Shown here: piece after piece, positions 1 through 8,161 of the stretch
Layout of the letters: the number at the start of each line of letters is the position of its first letter
Position numbering within the stretch: position 1 is the first letter of the stretch
Assembly (NCBI RefSeq): GCF_030177755.1
Contig: NZ_CP126539.1
Location: 2,008,001-2,072,000, forward strand
Reading direction: 5' to 3'
Length of the DNA: 64,000 nt
Source: Devosia sp. RR2S18
GTDB lineage: Bacteria; Pseudomonadota; Alphaproteobacteria; Rhizobiales; Devosiaceae
Position numbers and translations under genes: made by a program
The notes under the pieces: generated by a model
What the model saw: the letters and a program-made list of their open reading frames with translations, nothing else
Databases searched by the model: none
What the model was told of the DNA's origin: nothing

Positions 1-67
1 GCGCAGCGGTTTGAGCCGTACGAAAGCGGCACACGGACGCCATCTGTGCCGCCTGAAGGAGACACGA

Positions 68-973
68 GTGACCACTCGCCTCACCCATCTGGAAACCCTC
101 GAGGCCGAGAGCATCGAGATCCTGCGCGAGGTTGCCGCCAGTTTCGAGCGGCCGGTGATGATGTATTCGATCGGCAAGGATTCCAGCGTCCTGCTGCATC
201 TGGCGCGCAAGGCGTTCTACCCCAGCAAGATCCCGTTCCCGCTTCTGCATGTCGACACCACCTTCAAGTTCCGCGAGATGATCGCCTTTCGCGAGCGTAC
301 AGCGGAGGACTATGGCTTCGATCTCATCCGCCATACTAATCAGGATGGCGTGCGCGATGGGATCAATCCGTTCGACCATGGCTCCTCCCGCTATACCGAC
401 ATCATGAAGACCGCGGCCCTTAGGCAGGCGCTGAACGCCGGCAAGTATGATGCCGCCATCGGTGGTGCGCGGCGCGACGAGGAAAAGTCCCGGGCCAAGG
501 AGCGGGTCTTCTCCCATCGCAATGCGTCGCACGCCTGGGATCCCAAGAACCAGCGGCCCGAGCTCTGGCGCGTGTTCAACACCCGCCTCAATCCGGGCGA
601 GAGCATGCGCGTCTTCCCAATCAGCAACTGGACCGAGCTTGACGTCTGGACCTACATCTATTCGGAAAACATCCCCATCGTCCCGCTTTACTTCGCCAAG
701 CCACGCCCGGTGGTGGAGCGCTCGGGCACGCTGATCATGGTGGATGATGAGCGCCTGCCACTCCGGTCGGGCGAGACGCCGCGCATGGAAACCGTGCGGT
801 TCCGCACCCTCGGCTGCTACCCGCTGACCGGTGCCATCCGCTCGACGGCTTCTGACCTGCCCTCGATCATCATGGAAATGCAGGCCAGCCGCACCTCGGA
901 ACGCGAGGGCCGCCTGATCGACAGCGACTCCGCTGGCTCGATGGAAAAGAAGAAGCAGGAAGGGTATTTCTGA
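68..973 (+). CDS. cysD: Sulfate adenylyltransferase subunit 2
   Basis: This is the small catalytic subunit of ATP sulfurylase. It makes adenosine 5'-phosphosulfate from ATP and sulfate, the first step of assimilatory sulfate reduction, and works as a complex with CysN. The PP-loop-type motif SIGKDSS lies near residue 34, followed by the family-typical stretches [15 protein letters not shown] and [16 protein letters not shown] chose the GTG at 68 because AAGGAGA lies about six bases upstream and the protein then begins VTTRLTHLE as expected; an in-frame start at 11 would add an unrelated leader. At about 301 residues the length is normal. Its stop overlaps the cysN start (TGATG), so the two are translationally coupled. 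The window begins just upstream, so any earlier cys genes are not visible. Confidence 0.95.
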   Translation: MTTRLTHLETLEAESIEILREVAASFERPVMMYSIGKDSSVLLHLARKAFYPSKIPFPLLHVDTTFKFREMIAFRERTAEDYGFDLIRHTNQDGVRDGINPFDHGSSRYTDIMKTAALRQALNAGKYDAAIGGARRDEEKSRAKERVFSHRNASHAWDPKNQRPELWRVFNTRLNPGESMRVFPISNWTELDVWTYIYSENIPIVPLYFAKPRPVVERSGTLIMVDDERLPLRSGETPRMETVRFRTLGCYPLTGAIRSTASDLPSIIMEMQASRTSEREGRLIDSDSAGSMEKKKQEGYF

Positions 974-2859
974 TGAGCCTTTCCCTGGCTACACCCAACA
1001 CCGATCTCGATCTCTGGTTGGCCCAGCAGACCGAAAAGTCGCTGCTGCGATTCCTCACCTGCGGCAGCGTCGATGATGGCAAGTCCACCCTGATCGGGCG
1101 CCTGCTTTATGACAGCCAACTGGTGCTGGATGATCAACTGGCGAGCCTGCGCAATGAATCCCGCAACCGCATGGTGGGCGAAGAAGGCATCGACTTCTCG
1201 CTCCTGGTCGATGGGCTCACCGCCGAGCGCGAACAGGGCATCACCATCGATGTGGCCTATCGGTTCTTCTCGACCGACAAGCGCAAGTTCATCGTCGCCG
1301 ATACGCCCGGCCACGAGCAATATACGCGCAATATGGCGACCGGCGCCTCCAATGCCGATTTGGCGCTGGTGCTGATCGATGCGCGCAAGGGCGTGCTGAC
1401 GCAGACGCGACGCCACAGCTTCATTCTGTCGTTGATCGGGGTGAAGCACGTGGTCTTGGTGGTCAACAAGATCGACCTCGTCGACTACGACCAGGCGGGG
1501 TTCGACCGCATCGTGACCGAGTACCGTGCCTTTGCCGAGCCACTCGGCTTCAAGACCCTCCATGCAGTGCCGGTCTCGGCGCTGCGGGGTGACAACATTC
1601 TGGCCAAGAGCGCCAAGATGCCGTGGTTCAGCGACACCCCGCTGGTGCCTTATCTCGAAGCCATCGAGGTCACCGAGGACCAGGCAGAGCGGCCCTTCCG
1701 CTTCCCCGTGCAATGGGTGAACCGCCCCAATCTCGATTTCCGCGGCTTCTCCGGCACGGTAGCTTCGGGCAGTATCGCCACCGGGGATGAGGTGTTAATT
1801 GCCTCCTCGCGCAAGCCGGCCGTGATCAGCCGCATTGTCACCATGGATGGTGATATCGAGCGCGCCGGTGACGGACAGGCGGTGACGTTGGTTCTGGACC
1901 GTGAGGTCGATATTTCGCGTGGTGATCTACTGTCCCGGCCAGGCGAGACCCCAGAATATTCCAACCAGTTCCAGGCGCGTGTGATCTGGATGCACGAACA
2001 GCCGGCTTTCCCCGGGCGCTCCTACCTCCTCAAGCTCGGCTCGCAGCTGGTGCCGGCCACCATCACCGATCTCAAATTCCGCACCAATGTAAACACGTTG
2101 GAGCAGACGGCGGCCACCAAGGTTGACCTCAACGAAGTGGCGACGGTCACCATCGCCACTGACAAGCCGATAGCCTTTGATCCCTATGCAAAGAATGGGC
2201 TCACTGGCGGGTTCATCCTGATCGATCGGCTGTCCAACGCGACGCTTGGTGCAGGCACGATCGAGTTCGGCCTGCGGCGGGCGCAGAACCTGACCTATCA
2301 GGAGTTCGACGTGAACCGGGACGTTCGCGCCCGGCTCAAGGGGCAGAAGCCGCAGATCATCTGGTTCACCGGGCTTTCTGGCTCTGGCAAGTCCTCCATC
2401 GCCAACCTCCTCGAGAAGCGCCTCACCGCCGAGGGCAAGCACTGCTATATTCTCGACGGGGATAACGTCCGGCACGGCCTCAACAAGGATTTGGGCTTCA
2501 CCGAAGCCGCCCGCATCGAGAACATTCGCCGGGTCGCCGAAGTGGCACGGCTCATGGCCGATGCTGGGCTGATCGTGCTGGTCTCCTTTATCTCGCCCTT
2601 CGAGAAGGAGCGGCGTCTTGCCCGCGAGATTGCCGGCGATATCGACTTCATGGAAGTCTATGTCGATACGCCGCTCGAGGTCTGCGAAGCGCGTGATCCC
2701 AAGGGGCTCTACAAGCGCGCTCGTGCCGGCGAGATCACGAACTTCACGGGCATCGACTCGCCGTTCGAGCCACCATCTGCGCCTGATATGGTACTGCATG
2801 GGGCGGCGGAGGAGCTGGTGTCGCTTGCCGATAGGCTCCATGGATGGTTGAAGCTCTAG
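973..2859 (+). CDS. cysNC: Bifunctional sulfate adenylyltransferase subunit 1 / adenylylsulfate kinase
   Basis: This is a 628-residue fusion (NodQ-like). The N-terminal CysN GTPase half drives APS synthesis by CysD. The C-terminal CysC half phosphorylates APS to PAPS. The GTPase signatures are GSVDDGKST (residues 31-39), DTPGHEQY and NKIDLVDY. The kinase P-loop GLSGSGKSS starts near residue 467 and is followed by DGDNVRHGLN and the FISPFEKERR segment of APS kinases. The fusion is common in rhizobial and other alphaproteobacterial genomes. It follows cysD with a one-base overlap and is probably the last gene of the operon, since the next gene is 33 bases on and unrelated. Confidence 0.97.
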   Translation: MSLSLATPNTDLDLWLAQQTEKSLLRFLTCGSVDDGKSTLIGRLLYDSQLVLDDQLASLRNESRNRMVGEEGIDFSLLVDGLTAEREQGITIDVAYRFFSTDKRKFIVADTPGHEQYTRNMATGASNADLALVLIDARKGVLTQTRRHSFILSLIGVKHVVLVVNKIDLVDYDQAGFDRIVTEYRAFAEPLGFKTLHAVPVSALRGDNILAKSAKMPWFSDTPLVPYLEAIEVTEDQAERPFRFPVQWVNRPNLDFRGFSGTVASGSIATGDEVLIASSRKPAVISRIVTMDGDIERAGDGQAVTLVLDREVDISRGDLLSRPGETPEYSNQFQARVIWMHEQPAFPGRSYLLKLGSQLVPATITDLKFRTNVNTLEQTAATKVDLNEVATVTIATDKPIAFDPYAKNGLTGGFILIDRLSNATLGAGTIEFGLRRAQNLTYQEFDVNRDVRARLKGQKPQIIWFTGLSGSGKSSIANLLEKRLTAEGKHCYILDGDNVRHGLNKDLGFTEAARIENIRRVAEVARLMADAGLIVLVSFISPFEKERRLAREIAGDIDFMEVYVDTPLEVCEARDPKGLYKRARAGEITNFTGIDSPFEPPSAPDMVLHGAAEELVSLADRLHGWLKL

Positions 2860-2892
2860 GCGCCGGATGGGCGCTGTTGACTTGGAACCTTC

Positions 2893-3357
2893 ATGCTAAA
2901 ACCGCAGATCTACGTGGATGCTGATGCTTGTCCGGTGAAAGCCGAAGCCATTCGGGTGGCCGAGCGGCTGGGCCTCGTGATCGTTTTCGTCAGCAATGGC
3001 GGTATTCGCCCGTCACGAGACCCCATGATCAAAGTCGTGGTTGTACCTGCCGGCGCCGACGCGGCAGACGACTGGATCGTTGAGGCAGCCCGGGAGAACG
3101 ACCTTGTCCTAACCGCAGATATTCCCCTGGCGAGCCGGGCACTCCAGAAGGGATGTCATGTGCTGGGTTTTACCGGCAAGCCGTTTACCGAAGCATCCAT
3201 TGGAATGGCACTCGCTATGCGAGACCTAAAGCAGCATCTGCGCGAAACCGGTGAGATCCAGGGCTACAATCGTGGCTTCACCGCTGCTGATCGATCCGCG
3301 TTTCTAAGTGCGCTGGATACCCTATGTCGGCGTGCCGTTGCACTCTCTGGTAAGTAA
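2893..3357 (+). CDS. YaiI/YqxD family (UPF0178) protein
   Basis: This 154-residue protein belongs to the UPF0178 family, seen from the N-terminal YVDADACPVK, the SNGGIRPSRDP segment and the central LTADIPLASRAL. The family has a PIN-like nuclease fold with conserved acidic residues, but its substrate is not established. The ATG at 2893 gives the standard family start. A small hairpin (GCGCC/GGCGC, 2861-2875) lies between it and cysNC. Nothing links its role to sulfate metabolism. Confidence 0.9.
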   Translation: MLKPQIYVDADACPVKAEAIRVAERLGLVIVFVSNGGIRPSRDPMIKVVVVPAGADAADDWIVEAARENDLVLTADIPLASRALQKGCHVLGFTGKPFTEASIGMALAMRDLKQHLRETGEIQGYNRGFTAADRSAFLSALDTLCRRAVALSGK

Positions 3358-3435
3358 TGCTTAAGTTCTCGTGAGCGGTTCTTTAACCATAATCAGAAAA
3401 ACTCTGCCAAGTTCTCAAGGGGGCAGAGTTCTTCG

Positions 3436-4332
3436 GTGTTGGTTTCCCGTTTTGTAGTCGCATGTGCGTTTGTGGGCTTGGCTCTTGCCGGATGTGCAAA
3501 GCCGCCTTCACCGATAGAAGTTGCTGACGCTTCAGTCCTGACCAACAGCATCGGCCCGGTGCGCAGCTATCTCCCGGTACAGCCCATGCCAAAGCGAATC
3601 TTTGCCACTCGTCAGCTTGGGGGGCGCACACTCGCGGTGGCCTCTACCAGCGAAATCGTCCTGCAGCCTGGCGAGGTGGTGCTCACGTTCGATGATGGTC
3701 CGCGCCCCGGGCGTACCGACGCCATCCTGTCCACTCTCGACACCTTCAACGTGAAGGCTACTTTCTTGATGCTGGGGTCGGCGGCGCAGGCCCATCCGCG
3801 CCTTGCACAGCGTGTCGCCCTTAGTGGCCATACCGTGGGCAGCCATACCTTCGATCACGTCGATCTGAGCACCCTTGGTCGACAGGAAGCGATCAACGAG
3901 ATCGCCCGCGGCGAAAGGGCAGTGGCGGCCGCTCTGGCGCCGTCCGGACAGACGCTGTCGCCGTTCTTCCGCTTTCCATATTTATCGCAAACCGGGTTCC
4001 TGCGAACCAGCATGCTGCAGGGCAACATCGTGGTGCTCGATGTCGATATCGACAGCAAGGATTACTACAAAGATACGCCGGAGGTGGTCGCAGCTCGGGC
4101 ACTGGACCGGCTGGAGGCGCGGGGCAGCGGGGTGATCCTCTTCCATGACATCCACGAGCGTACTGTGGACTTGCTGCCCAGGTTCCTCGAGGCGCTGACG
4201 GAACGAGGTTATTCCGTTGTTCGGCTTGTGCCAAAGAATGGCGGCATTTTTGCCCGGGATCTCGTCACCGCAGAAGCTCCGGCCGCTGCAGCGGTTCAGT
4301 CCTCGTCGCCTTCCTCGACATCGGTCAGGTAG
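3436..4332 (+). CDS. Polysaccharide deacetylase family lipoprotein
   Basis: A predicted lipoprotein with a NodB-type carbohydrate esterase 4 domain. The lipobox LAGC ends at Cys20 after a short hydrophobic signal, so it is probably anchored on the periplasmic side of a membrane. The metal and catalytic motifs are present: TFDDGP (Asp86, Asp87), SHTFDH (two His ligands) and a C-terminal ILFHDIHE. Family members remove N- or O-acetyl groups from peptidoglycan or other polysaccharides; the substrate here is unknown. The start is GTG at 3436, with AAGGGGG about a dozen bases upstream, and a TTG follows directly, so the exact start may shift by one codon. Its 3' end overlaps a convergent gene by 37 bases. 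Confidence 0.85.
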   Translation: MLVSRFVVACAFVGLALAGCAKPPSPIEVADASVLTNSIGPVRSYLPVQPMPKRIFATRQLGGRTLAVASTSEIVLQPGEVVLTFDDGPRPGRTDAILSTLDTFNVKATFLMLGSAAQAHPRLAQRVALSGHTVGSHTFDHVDLSTLGRQEAINEIARGERAVAAALAPSGQTLSPFFRFPYLSQTGFLRTSMLQGNIVVLDVDIDSKDYYKDTPEVVAARALDRLEARGSGVILFHDIHERTVDLLPRFLEALTERGYSVVRLVPKNGGIFARDLVTAEAPAAAAVQSSSPSSTSVR

Positions 4333-4685
4333 ACCGAAACTTCGATATCGATCCCCTGTGCCGCGATGGCTGCGACCATGTGAGCGGGGAGGCGGGCGGA
4401 CATGGCTTCGCCTTCCTCGGGGTAATCAAAGGCGATGTCGAGCACGGCCCTGCCAATGCGACGATCCTCAAGCATGGCCGCTATCGCAGGGCCAGACTGT
4501 TCAGCGAAATCGAGCACTGACCGCACCGGGTTGCGCTCGGGCAGATCTATCTGAGCATAGTGGCTGTCGGCATCTTCTTGTTCCCAGCGGCTGGCCAGTT
4601 GCTTGATGGCGACTTCCAAATCGCTCTGGCTGATAGTGACGCCGGAGAGGCGGAGGGCCATGGCAAAGGGCTCGAACTGGCTCAT
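4296..4685 (-). CDS. Hypothetical protein, possibly DUF4279-like
   Basis: An acidic 129-residue soluble protein without signal or membrane segment. The pattern of an N-terminal beta strand (FAMALRLSG), a helix, and a repeat of that arrangement (AVLDIAFDYPE) recalls DUF4279-type immunity or anti-toxin-fold proteins, but this is only an impression. It starts inside the rlmB stop (ATGA overlap at 4682-4685), so it is translationally coupled behind rlmB. It runs 37 bases into the end of the convergent deacetylase gene, which argues for a real reading frame that constrains both strands. Confidence 0.7.
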   Translation of the reverse strand: MSQFEPFAMALRLSGVTISQSDLEVAIKQLASRWEQEDADSHYAQIDLPERNPVRSVLDFAEQSGPAIAAMLEDRRIGRAVLDIAFDYPEEGEAMSARLPAHMVAAIAAQGIDIEVSVYLTDVEEGDED

Positions 4686-5437
4686 GGGGCATTTCCGGAG
4701 GTGGCGGCGAACAGGGCGATTGCCGCGGCGTTGGAGACGTTGAGCGATTTGATTGGCCCGGGCATATCGAGCTTGACCATCTCATCGCACAGCTCGCGGG
4801 TGCGTTGGCGGAGGCCCTTGCCCTCGGCGCCCATGACGATGGCGAGTGGCTGACCAGAGCTGCGCGGCCGCAGCGGCGCTTCAGCTTCTGAATCAAAGCC
4901 GAGCACCAACATGCCGCGTCCTTTGAGTTTTTCCAGCGCGTCGGCGAGATTGCGGACTTCGATCATTGGCACGAGATCGAGGGCGCCGGAGGCCGATTTG
5001 GCCATGACGCCGGTCTCGCGCGGGGAGTGGCGGGCCGTGGTAATCACCGCGTCGGCGCCAAAGGCGCAGGCCGTGCGGAGGATGGCGCCGACATTGTGAG
5101 GGTCGGTAATTTGGTCAAGAACGACAACGAGGCGGAGGGGCGAGATGTCGTCGAGCCCGAAGCGGCTCACCGGGTCGACCTCAAGCGCCACGCCCTGGTG
5201 GACGGCATCGGCGCCAAGCAGCCGCTCGAGTTCCTTGGGCGTCGTTTCCTGGTGTCGGACGTTGCCGAGGTCGCCTGTTTCTTTAAGACGCAGCAAGGCG
5301 TTAGGCGTTGCCAGAAGGTTCTTCTTGACCCGGTGCGGATTGTCCAAGGCAGCCCGTACGGTGTGCAGGCCATATAGAAAGACCGGACCGTCGTCGGGAT
5401 TGTAGCGCGGCTTGGGCGGAAATTTGTTGATGCTCAT
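4682..5437 (-). CDS. rlmB: 23S rRNA (guanosine-2'-O-)-methyltransferase, TrmH/RlmB type
   Basis: A 251-residue SPOUT-family RNA 2'-O-methyltransferase. The N-terminal substrate-binding domain includes FLYGLHTVRAAL. The catalytic core carries the three motifs of TrmH enzymes: DQITDPHNVGAILRTA, VMGAEGKGLR and the knot segment IKSLNVSNAAAIAL. By family it most likely methylates a guanosine of 23S rRNA (RlmB, G2251), although the other 2'-O targets of this family cannot be excluded. I chose the ATG at 5437 (MSINKFPPKP); an upstream in-frame ATG at 5491 would add 18 non-conserved residues. The downstream 129-residue gene is coupled by an ATGA overlap. Confidence 0.92.
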   Translation of the reverse strand: MSINKFPPKPRYNPDDGPVFLYGLHTVRAALDNPHRVKKNLLATPNALLRLKETGDLGNVRHQETTPKELERLLGADAVHQGVALEVDPVSRFGLDDISPLRLVVVLDQITDPHNVGAILRTACAFGADAVITTARHSPRETGVMAKSASGALDLVPMIEVRNLADALEKLKGRGMLVLGFDSEAEAPLRPRSSGQPLAIVMGAEGKGLRQRTRELCDEMVKLDMPGPIKSLNVSNAAAIALFAATSGNAP

Positions 5438-5621
5438 GGCTGAGGGGTAGCGTCTTTGTGGGAGACCAGCAAGCGTCTGCCAACATTCCAACCGCTATCG
5501 CACCCGGGCCGAATTGGTTAGCGCATTGCTAGCGTTGAGCGGGTCTCGCGTGAATGGACTTGCGATGGCGCAGCCACCTCACCTAGGGAGGGCGCCAAGA
5601 GAAAATGAAAGGCTCCCCGAG

Positions 5622-6572
5622 TTGACCAAACTGATCCTTGATACCGATGGCGGCGTGGACGACGCCCAGGCGCTGCTGATGCTCATTGCCGGGGGCAAGA
5701 CACCCGATGCCATCACCACCGTCTTCGGCAATGTGGGGCTGGACGCGGCTACCCGCAACATCCTCTCCACCCTGGCTGTCGCCGGGGCCGAGGTGCCGGT
5801 GCACAAGGGCATGGACCGCCCGCTGACGCAGAAGATCATCGACGCCAAGTACATCCACGGCGAGGATGGGCTGGGTGGCGCGCCGCGCCCGCTGCACACC
5901 GCGAGCCCCGCAAGCGAGGACGCCATTGGTTTCCTGCGCGAGAGCTTCCGCACGGCGGGCGACAAGGGCGAGAAGATCGACATCCTGATGATTGGGCCGC
6001 TCACCAATCTGGCAATGGCCCTGCGGCTCGAGCCGTCGATCATCAACGGCATCGGGCAGCTAACGATCATGGGCGGCACAGTCTATGGCCGGGGGAACAC
6101 GACACCTGCAGCTGAATTCAACATCTATGCCGACCCGGAGGCCGCAGCTGTGGTCTTTGCGGCCGATATCGAGATCGTGGTGGTGCCGTGGGAGCCCTGC
6201 ATGTCCCACAACATGACGGGCCCAGCGGCTGCGGCCTTATTCGACACTCTGCCTGAAGGACCAGAAAAGGCCTTCTCCAAGGCGCTGCTGCAGCATGCGC
6301 GGCAGACCACCGAGAGCTATGGCGGCGGCGACACCTTCCGCTTTGTCGATCCGCTCGCGGCAGCCGTGGTGGTGGATCCGTCCATTGTCAGCAAGACGAT
6401 GCGGGCCTCGGTTGATGTGTCGCTTGCGCCCGGTATGACGCGTGGGATGACCGTAGTCGATCCGTCAGGACGGCTGGGTACGCCCATGGTGACATTGGTT
6501 GAAGAAGCCAAGGTGGAGCGGGTCGTCCAGATCTATGCGGCTTCAGTGGCCTACACCGGCACCAGACAATAG
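5622..6572 (+). CDS. Nucleoside hydrolase, IUNH family
   Basis: An inosine/uridine-preferring nucleoside hydrolase homologue that should cleave the N-glycosidic bond of ribonucleosides. The calcium-binding signature is near the N-terminus as ILDTDGGVDDAQALL (normally DTDPGIDDA; Pro is Gly here). Later come IGPLTNLAMAL, IMGGTVYGRGNTTPAAEFN and a C-terminal FVDPLAAAV, all typical. The start is uncertain. TTG at 5622 gives a protein starting LTKLILDTDGG as in most relatives, with AAAGG nine bases before it. An in-frame ATG at 5565 would add 19 residues and has a weaker ribosome site. It is divergent from rlmB. Confidence 0.87.
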   Translation: MTKLILDTDGGVDDAQALLMLIAGGKTPDAITTVFGNVGLDAATRNILSTLAVAGAEVPVHKGMDRPLTQKIIDAKYIHGEDGLGGAPRPLHTASPASEDAIGFLRESFRTAGDKGEKIDILMIGPLTNLAMALRLEPSIINGIGQLTIMGGTVYGRGNTTPAAEFNIYADPEAAAVVFAADIEIVVVPWEPCMSHNMTGPAAAALFDTLPEGPEKAFSKALLQHARQTTESYGGGDTFRFVDPLAAAVVVDPSIVSKTMRASVDVSLAPGMTRGMTVVDPSGRLGTPMVTLVEEAKVERVVQIYAASVAYTGTRQ

Positions 6573-6734
6573 GAGACCCGGATCAGGCGGGCTGGGTTCG
6601 GCTCGCCTGGTCCATCAGGCGCCCGCGCCTCCAGCTGCAGGCTCTAGCCCATTTGGCACGAGCTGCGAAGCTGCCCCTATGTGATGGATCACTTCGCCCC
6701 CCTCGACGTTGCCAAGGCAATCGAGAGGTGAACG

Positions 6735-7244
6735 ATGATGGTTTCTGTAGTTCGAGGCGCGGTGCTGGTGGTGGCTCTCGCCATGCCGAGTTCGGTGCTA
6801 TCCCAGACGGCCATAGAGTGGTCCCGCTATACCGATCCTGAGGTCGGATTTTCGGTAGACTTGCCGCTGGGCTTGTTTGAGCCACTCAACACCGAGGTTC
6901 CAGGTGGGCTGACCCTCGCAGAATTGGGCGGTAGTGGCCAACTCAGTATCTATAGTGGTCCGGCGACAGGCCTCACGCTGGACGAGTTCGCGGCGCGACT
7001 GTCTGCGGGCGAGCAGGTGCGTAGCATCACCTATCAGGTCGGTGGCAATAGCTGGTTCGTGCTCTCGGGATTCTATGGGGCGGAAGGGCAGGGCGTTGAG
7101 CCCCTCATTTTCTACTCCAAGGTCTTGATGTCGCCCGATCATGAGACCTTCGCCGCATTCGAAATCAGCTATGATGAGGATGACAAGGCGCGGTTCGACC
7201 CGATCGTCGACCGGATCGAGGCCAGCTTCCAGCGGCCGCGCTAA
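6735..7244 (+). CDS. Secreted hypothetical protein
   Basis: A 169-residue protein with a clear signal peptide (hydrophobic residues 5-20, likely cleavage after VLS). The mature part begins IEWSRYTDPEVGFSVDLP, a pattern of small periplasmic beta-rich proteins of alphaproteobacteria that carry a serine/aromatic strand motif and no catalytic signature. The ribosome site GAGAGGTG supports the ATG at 6735. Its TAA stop is interlocked with the stop of the convergent gene at 7241. Function unknown. Confidence 0.75.
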   Translation: MMVSVVRGAVLVVALAMPSSVLSQTAIEWSRYTDPEVGFSVDLPLGLFEPLNTEVPGGLTLAELGGSGQLSIYSGPATGLTLDEFAARLSAGEQVRSITYQVGGNSWFVLSGFYGAEGQGVEPLIFYSKVLMSPDHETFAAFEISYDEDDKARFDPIVDRIEASFQRPR

Positions 7245-7471
7245 GGCGGTCCGTCGTCTTCGCTGATCGCGGCCTGCAGTTCGGCTATGCGGGCCCATAC
7301 AGCGGTGGCACGCGCCTCCGCATCTCGAAACCGCGCGAGCATATCGTCCACTGGTGCGTCCCAGTTTGCCGCGAGGCGCAAGGCCGAGGCCGCGCGCGAC
7401 GAGATCAGCTGTAGTTCTGAGTAGAGGTCGTAAAGCTCTGCTGCGATTGCGGGGTCGATCCGCTCAACCAT
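7241..7471 (-). CDS. Hypothetical small helical protein
   Basis: About 76 residues, predicted to be entirely helical (ELYDLYSELQLISSRA, ARFRDAEARATAVWARI), with no signal or known motif. I took the ATG at 7471 (MVERIDPA); a GTG at 7516 would add 15 residues, and neither has a strong ribosome site. The stop shares bases with the convergent gene's stop (CTAA). The reading frame looks protein-like, but the evidence is modest. Confidence 0.5.
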   Translation of the reverse strand: MVERIDPAIAAELYDLYSELQLISSRAASALRLAANWDAPVDDMLARFRDAEARATAVWARIAELQAAISEDDGPP

Positions 7472-7534
7472 GATGTTTCGATGCGCCCGATTGGAGTGTA
7501 CTCGGAGGCCGGGCACATTGCGGCACCGCGGCTA

Positions 7535-7789
7535 CTACTTGTTCTTCAGATCGTCGATGCGATCCTCTTGGTTCTCATATTCCTTGTGCGGCAGTTCCGT
7601 TTCCTCCGTGTCGGTAAGAGCGTAGCGCGGATCGCTGTTGTCATTGACGACCTGGTCTTTGCGCGGAATGCGCTGCTGCTGGTCAGGGCGGTTCGCGTCC
7701 TGGTTCTCCTGGGTTGCACGTCGCGTGTCTTCGGGCGTGGGTGCATCGGTGCTGGGTTTGGCAGGGTTGTTGTTGTCTGGGTTGGCCAA
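7535..7789 (-). CDS. Small hydrophilic, probably disordered stress-type protein
   Basis: An 84-residue, very polar protein rich in Asn, Asp, Gln, Pro and charged residues, with no hydrophobic core, so it is probably disordered. The start is TTG at 7789, fixed by an excellent AAGGAGG four bases upstream. A GGAAC-N16-CATT motif upstream resembles an EcfG general-stress promoter. The -10 element begins 30 bases before the start codon, the same spacing as for a similar small protein at 44018-44278. Function unknown; a stress-protective role is inference. Confidence 0.75.
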   Translation of the reverse strand: MANPDNNNPAKPSTDAPTPEDTRRATQENQDANRPDQQQRIPRKDQVVNDNSDPRYALTDTEETELPHKEYENQEDRIDDLKNK

Positions 7790-7818
7790 AGTGCCTCCTT
7801 CTCGCTAGTGAGTCTGCG

Positions 7819-7843
7819 AATGGCGCGAGCGCCGTTTCGTTCC
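7819..7843 (-). promoter_or_regulatory. Candidate EcfG-type stress promoter
   Basis: On the minus strand GGAAC (7839-7843) is followed by 16 bases and CATT (7819-7822). The alphaproteobacterial general-stress sigma factor EcfG recognises GGAAC-N16/17-CGTT, so this has a perfect -35 and one mismatch in the -10. It sits 30 bases upstream of the TTG start of the small hydrophilic protein. Confidence 0.5.
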
Positions 7844-8161
7844 CATTGTGTTGAGCGCTTCTTGGAATGTGGCTGCACATCAGCGGCCTGTACTTTACCC
7901 AGCAAGCTGATGGAGGAGGGCCGCTTCTCTTGTTGGAAGGGCTCCGCAAGTTGAACGGGCGGAGATATCTTCTGTTGAGCTTCTCGCCAACAGCACAACC
8001 CCGCGTATTACGCTTCGATTAACATGATCGTTATCATCTATTAAGAAATATTATTATTGATTCCGCTGCGGAACTACACCGCGCCGAGAAGGTTCTCTTC
8101 CGATCGCTGAGTCGGCTCCTGCAGACGAGCGGCTTTCAGCGGCAGCAATTCGGAGGATTAG
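7844..8161 (+). promoter_or_regulatory. Intergenic region upstream of the DUF6600 gene
   Basis: No gene is apparent in this stretch. The section 8015-8062 is unusually AT-rich for the window and includes the inverted repeat ATGAT-N4-ATCAT (8024-8037), a possible operator. Further down, GGAAC (8070-8074), 16 bases and GGTT (8091-8094) give a weak EcfG-like match 67 bases before the start codon. The ribosome site GGAGG lies at about 8152-8156. These promoter readings are tentative. Confidence 0.3.
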
